Shown piece after piece: positions 35,301-43,162 of a stretch of 64,000 bases of DNA. A program made the position numbers and the translations under genes. Source of the stretch: [Clostridium] aerotolerans DSM 5434 (GTDB lineage Bacteria; Bacillota; Clostridia; Lachnospirales; Lachnospiraceae); assembly GCF_000687555.1 (NCBI RefSeq), contig NZ_JHWJ01000002.1, positions 372,001 through 436,000 of the forward strand, given 5' to 3'. The first letter of the stretch is position 1. Every line of letters begins with the position of its first letter. Below the pieces are notes generated by a model. That model made no database searches. It had not been told where the DNA came from and was given only the letters and a program-made list of their open reading frames with translations.

Positions 35301-36361
35301 TCCAAAGGCCTCCTCCCATTCTGATTGTTAGTAAGGTCTGTAAGGAACATGGCATCTCCGAAGCTAAAGAAACGATAACGCTCTTTGATTGCCTCTTCAT
35401 AAGCATGAAGCACATGCTCTCTTCCTGCCAGTGCAGAAACCAGCATCACTAGAGTCGATTCCGGCAAATGGAAGTTGGTAATCAGACAATCCAATGTCTT
35501 AAAACGATATCCTGGATAAATGAAAATTTCAGTCCACCCGCTTCCTGCCTTTAAAATTCCATCCTCTGTAGAAGCAGATTCAACCGTGCGGCAGCTGGTG
35601 GTTCCAACGCAGATGATTCGGCCGCCGTTCTTTTTGGTATCGTTGACCTTCTTTGCCTCCGCCTCTTCTACCATATAGAATTCGGAATGCATGTGATGGG
35701 ATTCAATAGCATCCACCTTCACCGGGCGAAAGGTTCCCAGTCCAACATGAAGCGTTACCCGAGCAATGGAAATGCCTTTTTTCTCGATTTCCTCTAACAA
35801 TTCCTTTGTAAAATGAAGCCCGGCAGTTGGTGCAGCCGCAGATCCTTCATGCTTTGCATACACCGTCTGATAGCGATTTTTATCCTGAAGCTGATGGGTA
35901 ATATAAGGAGGGAGAGGCATCTGTCCCAGCTGATCTAAAATTTCTTCAAAAATCCCGTCATAGCTAAACTGAATGAGCCTGTTCCCTTCTTCCACAACGT
36001 CAATGACAGTTCCTTTTAAAAGTCCGTCACCAAAGGATATAACGGTTCCTTCCTTCGCCTTCTTCCCAGGCTTAACAAGGGTTTCCCAAATATCATTCTC
36101 TCTTCTTTTTAAGAGAAGAATCTCAATTTTTGCTTCCGTTCCTTCCTTTACTCCAAATAGTCTGGCTGGAATTACCTTAGTGTCATTGATTACAAGACAA
36201 TCGCCTTCCTTTAAATAGGAAAGAATGTCTCTAAAATGCCTATGTTCGATTTCTCCTGTCTGCTTGTCCATCACTAAAAGCCTGGAAGAAGAACGATCTA
36301 ACAGGGGATCCTGGGCGATCAGCTCCTGGGGTAAGTCAAAATTAAAATCTCTCACGTTCAT
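35297..36361 (-). CDS. queA: S-adenosylmethionine:tRNA ribosyltransferase-isomerase
   Basis: A 354-aa QueA with [33 protein letters not shown] and [11 protein letters not shown]. It adds the epoxycyclopentanediol ring in queuosine tRNA modification. First gene of the queA-ATPase-rex-lysR run. Start ATG 36361 after AAAGGAG. Confidence 0.96.
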   Translation of the reverse strand: MNVRDFNFDLPQELIAQDPLLDRSSSRLLVMDKQTGEIEHRHFRDILSYLKEGDCLVINDTKVIPARLFGVKEGTEAKIEILLLKRRENDIWETLVKPGKKAKEGTVISFGDGLLKGTVIDVVEEGNRLIQFSYDGIFEEILDQLGQMPLPPYITHQLQDKNRYQTVYAKHEGSAAAPTAGLHFTKELLEEIEKKGISIARVTLHVGLGTFRPVKVDAIESHHMHSEFYMVEEAEAKKVNDTKKNGGRIICVGTTSCRTVESASTEDGILKAGSGWTEIFIYPGYRFKTLDCLITNFHLPESTLVMLVSALAGREHVLHAYEEAIKERYRFFSFGDAMFLTDLTNNQNGRRPLE

Positions 36362-36381
36362 GATTTATTATCTCCTTTGAT

Positions 36382-36419
36382 AAAAATGCCCCTCTGCACG
36401 GTGCCACGCAGAGAAGCAT
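36382..36419 (-). terminator. Intrinsic terminator before queA
   Basis: Minus-strand stem (TGC-CTCTGC / GCAGAG-GCA with small bulges) followed by five T, located after the 36433-37248 gene and before queA. Confidence 0.75.
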
Positions 36420-36432
36420 CTGTTCTTACATA

Positions 36433-37248
36433 TTAATTCGCCTGACTGCTCTGGCTGGCAGACTCTTTGGCTGCTTCTGTCTCCTGACTGGTTGTTTCTT
36501 TTCCAGCCTCTGACTCGCTCTCAGAGCTTTCCCCAGTCTCCTCTTCCTGATTCATCAAGGTATGATAAACAGCTAAAAGATTTTCATCAGACTTTAATGC
36601 CTTATCAAGGCTTTCATTTACTTCTTTAGCCAGCTTCTGAACTTCATCTGACTGGTTGGCCTCTTCCATTAGCTCAGACTGCTTTTTATCCGTTTCGGCA
36701 ACCAAATAATACGCTCCGTCTGCATTCTTCTTAGCATAGCAAACGATGAGACTAGGTGCCAGGGACTCCGCCTGACGGAATTTTACATCAAACCTTGTGT
36801 AAACAAGCAAATCGCCTTCCTCTGAGCCTGGAGCTGTATAGCAAACCAGATTTTCATAATCCTGATAGAATTTTACCTCTTCTTCCATTCTGGTAATCTG
36901 CTGATTCAGTTCCTCTGTCGAGCTAGTTCCTCCATATACCGCAGAAAGAGCTTCTTTATCACAGGTTTTTCTGGCCTTAAAATATGCTTCCATTAATTCC
37001 TTGATTTCCGGTACTGCATCCTTCTTTAAAACGATCTCTGCCTTTGGAACTTCACCTGATCCATTATCCTCCGCACCAACAGAATTTCCTGTCTTCGATG
37101 ATAAATCCTTTTCCCCTTGACCCGGCTTATCGAGGATAACTACCGTGATCATAAGTATAATTACTACCAATGGAATGGCAAGAAATTTCCAGTAACGCTT
37201 CAAAACGTCCATGGTACCATTTTTCCATTTTTCCAATAAGTGCTTCAT
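36433..37248 (-). CDS. Membrane-anchored hypothetical protein (271 aa)
   Basis: One N-terminal helix (about residues 21-41, L-A-I-P-L-V-V-I-I-L-M-I-T-V-V) after a short basic segment, an extracellular helical and beta domain of about 150 residues (residues 75-200) with an NTF2-like feel (KELMEAYFKARKTCDKEALSAVY), then a Ser/Glu-rich low-complexity tail. A type II membrane topology with the bulk outside is expected. I do not recognise a family; such proteins are common in Lachnospiraceae. Upstream lies a 110-bp gap with the tRNA promoter. Confidence 0.7.
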   Translation of the reverse strand: MKHLLEKWKNGTMDVLKRYWKFLAIPLVVIILMITVVILDKPGQGEKDLSSKTGNSVGAEDNGSGEVPKAEIVLKKDAVPEIKELMEAYFKARKTCDKEALSAVYGGTSSTEELNQQITRMEEEVKFYQDYENLVCYTAPGSEEGDLLVYTRFDVKFRQAESLAPSLIVCYAKKNADGAYYLVAETDKKQSELMEEANQSDEVQKLAKEVNESLDKALKSDENLLAVYHTLMNQEEETGESSESESEAGKETTSQETEAAKESASQSSQAN

Positions 37249-37321
37249 ATGGGCTTGACCTCCTGGAGAATGAATCTCCTTTTCATTTTAGCAAAAAATG
37301 CGATAAAAATCAACAAAACTC

Positions 37322-37350
37322 TTGCGCTTTAAAACTTCTTATAGTAGAAT
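37322..37350 (+). promoter_or_regulatory. Promoter of tRNA-Arg
   Basis: TTGCGC (37322-37327), 17-bp spacer, TAGAAT (37345-37350), ten bases before the tRNA. Confidence 0.65.
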
Positions 37351-37359
37351 ATAAAAGAT

Positions 37360-37431
37360 GCATCTGTAGCTCAGTGGATAGAGCAATGGCCTCCGGAGCC
37401 GTGTGCGTAGGTTCGATTCCTATCAGATGCA
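37360..37431 (+). tRNA. tRNA-Arg, anticodon CCG
   Basis: Full cloverleaf by eye: acceptor GCATCTG/CAGATGC, D arm GCTC/GAGC, anticodon stem ATGGC/GCCGT with loop CTCCGGA (anticodon CCG), T arm GTAGG/CCTAT with loop TTCGATT, discriminator A. CCA is not encoded. The element with the polymerase begins just after it. tRNA genes are common insertion points, but no convincing repeat of its 3' end is found at the far side of the element. Confidence 0.95.
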
Positions 37432-37753
37432 CTATTTTTTTGCCCGAAAATAATTCTTGTATTTATCTATTATTTAATTCTTCTATTTCCATATTTGAAG
37501 TTTCCAACTGAATTTTTCAATTACTTTTGAGATATAAGTAGTCATTTTAGGACAACTAACTAGTCAGATGCTTTTCCACTTTTAAAGTATATTTTGTTGT
37601 GTCCTCATTATATTCCTTAATTTAGCATTTAAGCCCCTATTCCTCTTTCGTATAGAAAATTTATTCCATTTTCTCCAAGTAAACTACATAATTATTATTA
37701 CTGACATATTTCTACAAAAACGTATTTGTTTACATTAAAGCAAATAAAATAAA

Positions 37754-37779
37754 AGAGAGTGGAACATTATTCACTCTCT
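37754..37779 (-). terminator. Terminator-like hairpin in the left flank
   Basis: AGAGAGTG / CACTCTCT with a 10-nt loop. On the minus strand it is followed by TTTTATTTTATT, fitting termination of leftward transcripts from the element. Confidence 0.65.
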
Positions 37780-38173
37780 AAAAATTATAATAGAAATTAT
37801 AGATTCATAAGTATTCTTTATTCTTATAATGGATTGTGTATTTGATCTCTATTGGAATCTTGCATTTAAGTGAATCAGGAAAGAAGCTAAGACATACAAT
37901 CAAAGCTTGTTTCGCAATCTTGAATTCCAACTGGCGGAGCTTATAGTATAGCAAGAAGATTCTAATTAGTAATTCTTAAATCATCTATTTGCTTAGTTCA
38001 ATCAAATCCAAAGGTCAGACTTTATGAAATAATAGAAAGATAATATAAAATCTAAGGATTCATAAGTATTTTCAACAGCACTCAATCTTAATCTATATGT
38101 AAGAAAAGTATCTGTAGAATTCTAGAAGTTTTTACTCTGGTAATAAAAGATTTAAAGCACCCTTACTTTTATT

Positions 38174-38204
38174 CACCACGGCTATTAGTTACCTAGCCGT
38201 GGTG
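38174..38204. repeat. Perfect 11-bp inverted repeat
   Basis: CACCACGGCTA / TAGCCGTGGTG, loop of 9 nt, no T-run on either side. More GC-rich than its surroundings; role unknown. Confidence 0.6.
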
Positions 38205-38318
38205 CATCCATAAAATTGCCTAAATATCATTTAGACCAAGATTCTGTTTAACCTTTTCATTTATGAAAACACCCAGGGTGATTATAAAAAGTTGCTCTAT
38301 ATAAAATATATCATAAAA

Positions 38319-38369
38319 CTTTACCATAGCTGCCCGGTTGGATCTGATATCGCAGCTATACTTGTAAAG
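38319..38369. repeat. Two-tier hairpin
   Basis: CTTTAC + ATAGCTGC pair with GCAGCTAT + GTAAAG around an 18-nt loop. It could be the core of a small RNA. Confidence 0.5.
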
Positions 38370-38389
38370 CATGTGCAAGATAATCTGAC

Positions 38390-38438
38390 TCAGGCGTTTA
38401 CACCTAAGTTATGAAGATTTTTACTTCATTGTGCCTGA
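38390..38438. repeat. Nested hairpin after the SOS-controlled gene
   Basis: Outer TCAGGC / GCCTGA and inner ATGAAG / CTTCAT. It lies downstream of the 38472-38822 gene on the minus strand, so it could serve as terminator or as part of a structured RNA. Confidence 0.45.
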
Positions 38439-38471
38439 CTACCTGCTTTGAATTTTGAAACATAACATAAT

Positions 38472-38822
38472 CTAATCCCTTATTTCAATTACATCTTCAT
38501 TGTACCTGTTTCTGGCAGATTGTATTCTTCTTTTTATAGCCAGTTCAATCCGAACCGTATCGTATGTAAAAGTCAGAATCAAGTCTCCCAACTCCATAAT
38601 TCCGACATCTCTTAATTTGGGATAGCCGATTATAACTATGGCCTCTCCATCTTCCTTGTCCTTTATTTCCAGACCTATATCATAATCCTGTTTATTGATA
38701 CAGGCCCTTTCAATGGTCTGGCAAGCCCTAAAGCCTTCTCCTCCTCGACAAGAAAATATATTAACTGTTATTTTACTGTCCTGTCTGCTCATTAGCAGCG
38801 CTTCCACAAATTCTATTCTCAT
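38472..38822 (-). CDS. SOS-controlled hypothetical protein of the tail-like element (116 aa)
   Basis: I start at ATG 38822 (MRIEFVEALL), with GGGGAG six bases before. A longer frame would read through the promoter and a LexA box. The product is an alpha/beta protein without membrane segment (K-I-T-V-N-I-F-S-C-R-G-G, A-I-V-I-I-G-Y-P-K-L), with Cys at residues 25, 34 and 41; family not recognised. A strong sigma-A promoter flanked by two LexA boxes drives it, so it is the first product expected after DNA damage. A likely role is activator or anti-repressor of the polymerase and tail genes (inference). Confidence 0.65.
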   Translation of the reverse strand: MRIEFVEALLMSRQDSKITVNIFSCRGGEGFRACQTIERACINKQDYDIGLEIKDKEDGEAIVIIGYPKLRDVGIMELGDLILTFTYDTVRIELAIKRRIQSARNRYNEDVIEIRD

Positions 38823-38839
38823 ATCATCTCCCCAATATT

Positions 38840-38910
38840 CGAACGCGTGTTCTGTATGTATCATATCACCGGAAATTAATTTCGTCAAGCCCAATCAGAA
38901 CGTATGTTCT
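38840..38910 (-). promoter_or_regulatory. Sigma-A promoter flanked by two LexA (SOS) boxes
   Basis: On the minus strand: LexA box AGAACATACGTTCT (38897-38910), then TTGACG (-35, 38883-38888), 17-bp spacer, TATGAT (-10, 38860-38865), then a second LexA box AGAACACGCGTTCG (38840-38853). Both match GAAC-N4-GTTC, the Gram-positive LexA consensus core. The paired arrangement points to tight repression and damage induction. Confidence 0.85.
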
Positions 38911-38948
38911 TATCAGGCTATTGATTTAAAATATTGTGCAAAAAAATA

Positions 38949-38965
38949 AGCCGGAATCACCGGCT
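38949..38965 (-). terminator. Intrinsic terminator of the recombinase-like gene
   Basis: Minus strand AGCCGG-tgatt-CCGGCT followed by TATTTTTTT, overlapping the stop codon of the upstream gene. It separates the recombinase-like gene from the SOS-controlled gene. Confidence 0.85.
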
Positions 38966-39846
38966 CACTTGTTCTTAAGTTTAAAACTTTCATAATAACT
39001 TTTATAACGATATCTAATATATTTCCCTTCCAAAAAGAGACCATATTCTCTCCCATAGGTTTCTATCTCATCACACAGCTCCATCATCAGGCCTCTAACC
39101 TTATCATCTGCGTAGAATAACTCGTCCATTTTATCAATGGAGCCACTTTTCTTATATAAATAATTAATAAATCCTGATCCATATAAATGAATCTTTTTAA
39201 AACCTGCCTTGCTGACAAACCTGGAAGCTGTATTGGAAAAATTGATATAAAAATCAGTTGTGCTCCTATATTGATTCACCTTTACAAAGCTATTTTCATA
39301 TGGTCTTATTAATTTAAAATTATCCATATCCCAGGTATCTAAGTAGATTTTCATAGAATGGTATAAGTCTTCTGACATATCCATAGTATGATTTTCAAAA
39401 TAAATTTTGCGATTCTCTAAATCAATCTGATCCATGGTAATGTGATATAAATCCCCTGACTCCCGTATTCCTTCATAGAAAAGGCGTAGGATACAGGCAC
39501 CTATTTCCTTGTTCTTCAGCTGATTAATTCCAATATCCAATTCCAAAGGGGTAATATAAATATTCTTCTTCGCCGATTGATAAATATTTTTAGCTTCCAG
39601 CTTATAAGAATCAAAAGGATTATAATCTGTATCACCGATTGACTGGAATACATTATAAAGCTTACGGAGGGAGGTCCTTGTTTTTTGAATTGTCTGCATG
39701 TTATCGAGACCCATAGTAAGAAATAGGGAAAGCCAATCATCTTCATTCATGGATAAAATATCTTTTTCTGATATCTCTCCCAAAATCTTTTTCTGAATAT
39801 CAATACCATATTCTTCACATAAATTTGCTAATTTTTGATATCCCAT
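38965..39846 (-). CDS. Tyrosine-recombinase-fold protein lacking catalytic residues
   Basis: A 293-aa protein; start ATG 39846 has GGAGG five bases before, so the 14 upstream codons are dropped. The N-terminal part (residues 1-85) looks like a SAM-like core-binding domain. The catalytic-domain start is clear (A-C-I-L-R-L-F-Y-E-G-I-R-E-S-G-D-L, with the box-I Arg at residue 128). But the position of the HxxR box reads H-L-Y-G-S-G (residue 220 on), so the second Arg is lost, and no clear nucleophile Tyr context is seen at the end. It is probably an inactive recombinase used as a DNA-binding regulator, divergent from the polymerase operon. Confidence 0.6.
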   Translation of the reverse strand: MGYQKLANLCEEYGIDIQKKILGEISEKDILSMNEDDWLSLFLTMGLDNMQTIQKTRTSLRKLYNVFQSIGDTDYNPFDSYKLEAKNIYQSAKKNIYITPLELDIGINQLKNKEIGACILRLFYEGIRESGDLYHITMDQIDLENRKIYFENHTMDMSEDLYHSMKIYLDTWDMDNFKLIRPYENSFVKVNQYRSTTDFYINFSNTASRFVSKAGFKKIHLYGSGFINYLYKKSGSIDKMDELFYADDKVRGLMMELCDEIETYGREYGLFLEGKYIRYRYKSYYESFKLKNK

Positions 39847-39949
39847 AGTGACCTCCGGTGAAATGACGCATTTTTTCAACCTTAACACAAGATGATTTGT
39901 ATGTCAATACGGTTAATATTTTTGAATGTTTGCGATTATTTCATCCCTG

Positions 39950-39978
39950 TTGACAAACGATTCTCCTTATGATAGTAT
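39950..39978 (+). promoter_or_regulatory. Sigma-A-type promoter of the polymerase operon
   Basis: Perfect TTGACA (39950-39955), 17-bp spacer, TAGTAT (39973-39978). It faces right and is followed by a leader of about 160 nt. No LexA box lies here. Confidence 0.65.
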
Positions 39979-40062
39979 GGCATCACAAGAAAATATTAAC
40001 TGTATTTTAAATTTGTTGTTTCCTCCCATTCACAAATTTCTATCTCAATTCTCTCTCCCATG

Positions 40063-40125
40063 CCATTTACATCCTTAAGGGAATGTACCGTACAGGTATC
40101 CTTCGGATGCTGCCAATATAAATGG
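40063..40125 (+). promoter_or_regulatory. Structured leader before the polymerase operon
   Basis: Outer stem CCATTTA / TAAATGG closes directly in front of the ribosome site AAAGGAG; inside it are TACATCC...GGGAATGTA and GTATCC-TTC-GGATGC hairpins. A cis-acting RNA that tunes translation or elongation is possible. Confidence 0.45.
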
Positions 40126-40146
40126 AAAGGAGAAACAATCACAATT

Positions 40147-40320
40147 ATGGACTATCATAGAAAAACAAAGGTTCCCACCAGGGAAGAATTTCATAGAATG
40201 TATGCCGGTGATATAAGCATAGATGATTTCTGCACCCATCGGTCGAAAAAACGTAAAGTTCCCCATTATACTCTGGAAGAACGAAAGCTTCAGTCGTTGA
40301 GTAAAAAACTACGCCCATAA
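40147..40320 (+). CDS. Small basic protein ahead of the polymerase (57 aa)
   Basis: A 57-aa very basic protein (M-D-Y-H-R-K-T-K-V-P-T-R-E-E-F-H-R-M-Y-A-G...) with many Lys, Arg and His. AAAGGAG lies unusually far (about 14 bases) before the ATG at 40147, though an in-frame ATT at 40144 or ATC at 40138 could also serve. It ends 53 bp before the polymerase start and is likely co-transcribed. No family recognised; a nucleic-acid-binding helper is plausible. Confidence 0.5.
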   Translation: MDYHRKTKVPTREEFHRMYAGDISIDDFCTHRSKKRKVPHYTLEERKLQSLSKKLRP

Positions 40321-40373
40321 CATACGAATTTATTAACTATAACCAATAACAAATGAATCAAGGGGGGATCTTC

Positions 40374-43139
40374 TTGGCAAAGGAAAAATCATGCCATAAA
40401 TTTATTTATAAAATACCCAGCAAACGACTTTCTCAGTCGGACTGGAAATTATCACTGCCGCTGCAAACGGCAATCAGGAATAAAAATGATGTAGTAGCAC
40501 TTGGTGACAGCCAGCTTTTGCGCTGGATTTGTGAACTGAATGGTATCAAGGACTTAGATCAGGAAGTAAGAGATACTCAATCACAAATAAAACATCAAAA
40601 GAAATTACCAAAAAGCGAGGAATCCAAAAATAAGATCAAAGAATTATACAAAAAGCTGTATTCCCTTCAATACCAGAAGGATTATTTTTGCATGATCATG
40701 AATACCAAAAAAGACTACGTAAGAGCAAACAAAGGATTCACCATCAATCAATACCCTTACCGCAGACTGGTGGGAACAAACGGTGGCATAAAAAAATCCA
40801 CCATCACTTATATAGGAAGTCCCATATACGAAGAAATAAAAAAACGTATGGATAATGGAAGGGATTTAAGTAAACCTTTGATCCCCGCCAAGCTGGAAGC
40901 TTATCAGGCTTTAATCTGCAGCAGCTCTACTCCTGTCTCCATGCCACGGATTGCCGTAGTAAAGGATTGCAATGTAACCTTTAAGGAAGATGTAATTCTG
41001 ATTCAGGACGGAAACAGTGACGAACCAGAGATGAGCCGCGAAAAAGACTACAAAATAAATTACTGCGATTCCGACGGCTATGGACTGATGTCACCAGAAT
41101 ATTCCAGGATTGTAAATAAGGAGCTTTCCGGAGATTCCTCAAACGAGAATACCATCTCCGGAATCAACACCCGCTTTGCCTGGACCAAAGGAATGCTCTT
41201 TACCTTTGACTTTAATGAGTTTGCTCAGAAAGTGAACTACGGAGATTTTACCTTTCAGGATGCCTGGGGGACGTTACGTGATGTCAGGGATTATGATGTT
41301 TTACTCACTACTTCGATGGTAAAGCTATGGGATTCCTATGACAGCCTGGAACACTTTTTACAATGCTCCAAGGAAAACCATTATGAGTTTTCCGTTTCAA
41401 AGACAACTCCAGACAGGCTGGAACATGTGAGAAATGCCAACTATCAGTTTCTGCAGACCTTTGAATTAACGGACGATGAGCTGTATCAGCTTTGCGAGCC
41501 TACCATCCGAGAAATTAAAGATGTATTGTTTGATGACTGGAGAAAAACCATTGTATTTTTAAAAGGAATGAACTTAAATGAGCTTCAGTCCGAACAATGG
41601 GAGCATGATTTTGTAAAAGCTCTTATGATAGATAAGCGCATGGCAGAGGACCCATTTGTAGTAGGAAAGATCCACAGCATGATAAGAAAGCGAATCCAGA
41701 TGGCTGCCAAAGGGTCCATTAAACTGCCCGGAAACTTTGCCATGGTATGCGGGGACCCCTACTCTCTTGCCCAGTCCATCTTCGGGCTTCCAGTATCCGG
41801 ACTTTTAAGGCAGGGAGAGGTTTACCATTCCTATTGGAATCAAAGGGGTGTCGATGAGATTGCCTGCTTTCGTGCTCCCATGACCTGTCATAATAACATC
41901 AGAAGGCGAAAGGTTGTACATAACAGTGAAATGGATTACTGGTATCAATATATACAAACCGGAATGATTCTTAATTCCTGGGATTCCACCTGTGATGCCT
42001 TAAATGGTGCAGATAAAGACAGCGATGCCTTTTTTACTACCAATCATCCGATTATTGTAAAGAACACAAAGAATGCTCCCACCATTGAATGCGTCCAGAA
42101 ACGAGCCGAGAAAGTAATTCCAGAGGAATCCCATCTGGTGCAGGCAAATTTTCTTGCTTTTGGAGATGAGATTGGTTCCACTACCAATAAAATTACTGCC
42201 ATGATTGAATTGCAATCCGGTTTCCCAAAAGACAGTCTGGAATATCAGACATTGGAATACCGAATTATGTGCGGCCAACATTATCAGCAGAATTCCATTG
42301 ATAAGGCCAAAGGTATCCTGTCAAAACCAATGCCAAAGCACTGGTATGATAAGTCTGCCTGCAGAGCCCTCCCGGAGAACAGCGAGGAAGAGAAAGCATA
42401 TAAAAAGATATGTCTTGAAATCTGTGCCAATAAAAAGCCTTATTTTATGAGATACATCTATCCTGAACTCATGGCTGAACACAAAAAGTATATCAATGAC
42501 AGCAATAAGAAATGCATTCGTATGTTCCAAATGCCATTGGAAGAACTCAAACAAAATCCTGCTAAAACAAAGGAAGCATTAGAATTTCTTAAATATCACC
42601 AGGAGGGATTGCCAGTAGGAAATCAGTCCTGTACCGTAAACCGTATCTGCTGGCTCTTTGAGCAGGAATTTCAAGATGTTCTTCAAAAACAAAGAGCTGT
42701 ATCTGCTTTTAATTATTCCATCTTAAAATCGGGAGCACCCTATAGCAAAGGGGATTATAAGAAGATTGAGAAAATAAAAGGAGAATATGACCTGGAGGTG
42801 AAAAATTATCAGCAACAGGCGAAGACACAGCGATTGGATAAAGATGAAGTAAGTATGAACCGAACTTTGCTCATTCAAAAATTCAAAGCAGCCTGTGAAG
42901 TCATCTGCCCCAATGAAAAAGAGCTTTGCGACATTTTGCTGGATATGTGCTATACCACCGATAAATCGAAGCAGTTCGTCTGGGACAACTGCGGAGAGAC
43001 CATTATTAATAACTTGCTGAAAAAGAACGACTACGTTATCAATTACCCGGTGCTGACGGAAGGTCATGGGGAATTTGAGTACGCCGGGGAGTCATTTATT
43101 ATGAAACAAAGGAAGCAAAGGGAGGATGAAGAGTCATAA
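40374..43139 (+). CDS. YonO/QDE-1-type single-subunit RNA polymerase
   Basis: A 921-aa protein; I choose TTG 40374, six bases after AAGGGGGG, over ATG 40353, which lies before that site. It carries the ordered signatures of the RdRP/YonO polymerase superfamily. D-G-Y-G-L-M-S-P-E-Y (residues 234-243) matches the D-G-I-G-x-I-S of eukaryotic RDRs. T-K-G-M-L-F with K272 matches the catalytic A-K-G. C-G-D-P...G-E-V-Y-H-S-Y (460-486) matches the D-E...G-Q-V-F segment. R-A-P-M-T-C-H-N-N-I (500-509) matches R-A-P-T-L-H-R of beta-prime. A-D-K-D-S-D (546-551) is the metal-binding D-x-D-x-D, with the usual Gly replaced by Ser. It probably transcribes the tail genes of this element. DNA- or RNA-template use cannot be told from sequence. 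Confidence 0.85.
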   Translation: MAKEKSCHKFIYKIPSKRLSQSDWKLSLPLQTAIRNKNDVVALGDSQLLRWICELNGIKDLDQEVRDTQSQIKHQKKLPKSEESKNKIKELYKKLYSLQYQKDYFCMIMNTKKDYVRANKGFTINQYPYRRLVGTNGGIKKSTITYIGSPIYEEIKKRMDNGRDLSKPLIPAKLEAYQALICSSSTPVSMPRIAVVKDCNVTFKEDVILIQDGNSDEPEMSREKDYKINYCDSDGYGLMSPEYSRIVNKELSGDSSNENTISGINTRFAWTKGMLFTFDFNEFAQKVNYGDFTFQDAWGTLRDVRDYDVLLTTSMVKLWDSYDSLEHFLQCSKENHYEFSVSKTTPDRLEHVRNANYQFLQTFELTDDELYQLCEPTIREIKDVLFDDWRKTIVFLKGMNLNELQSEQWEHDFVKALMIDKRMAEDPFVVGKIHSMIRKRIQMAAKGSIKLPGNFAMVCGDPYSLAQSIFGLPVSGLLRQGEVYHSYWNQRGVDEIACFRAPMTCHNNIRRRKVVHNSEMDYWYQYIQTGMILNSWDSTCDALNGADKDSDAFFTTNHPIIVKNTKNAPTIECVQKRAEKVIPEESHLVQANFLAFGDEIGSTTNKITAMIELQSGFPKDSLEYQTLEYRIMCGQHYQQNSIDKAKGILSKPMPKHWYDKSACRALPENSEEEKAYKKICLEICANKKPYFMRYIYPELMAEHKKYINDSNKKCIRMFQMPLEELKQNPAKTKEALEFLKYHQEGLPVGNQSCTVNRICWLFEQEFQDVLQKQRAVSAFNYSILKSGAPYSKGDYKKIEKIKGEYDLEVKNYQQQAKTQRLDKDEVSMNRTLLIQKFKAACEVICPNEKELCDILLDMCYTTDKSKQFVWDNCGETIINNLLKKNDYVINYPVLTEGHGEFEYAGESFIMKQRKQREDEES

Positions 43140-43162
43140 TTATTTTAAATGAAAAAGAATAT

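Larger units (their letters stand above)
37432..38471. other. Structured AT-rich intergenic region between tRNA-Arg and the tail-like element
   Basis: I see no protein-coding gene in about 1 kb. Contents: a terminator-like hairpin (37754-37779), a 14-bp direct repeat GATTCATAAGTATT (37802-37815 and 38057-38070), an 11-bp perfect hairpin (38174-38204), a two-tier hairpin (38319-38369) and a nested hairpin (38390-38438). It may hold decayed phage DNA, a small RNA or the left end of the element. Both strands are stop-rich in every frame. Confidence 0.6.

Noticed and set aside
37564-37571. TCAGATGC, repeating the 3' end of tRNA-Arg, as a possible attachment-site remnant
   Set aside because: Only 8 bp, with no matching copy near the right end of the element (60.3 kb). 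It is as likely to be chance.
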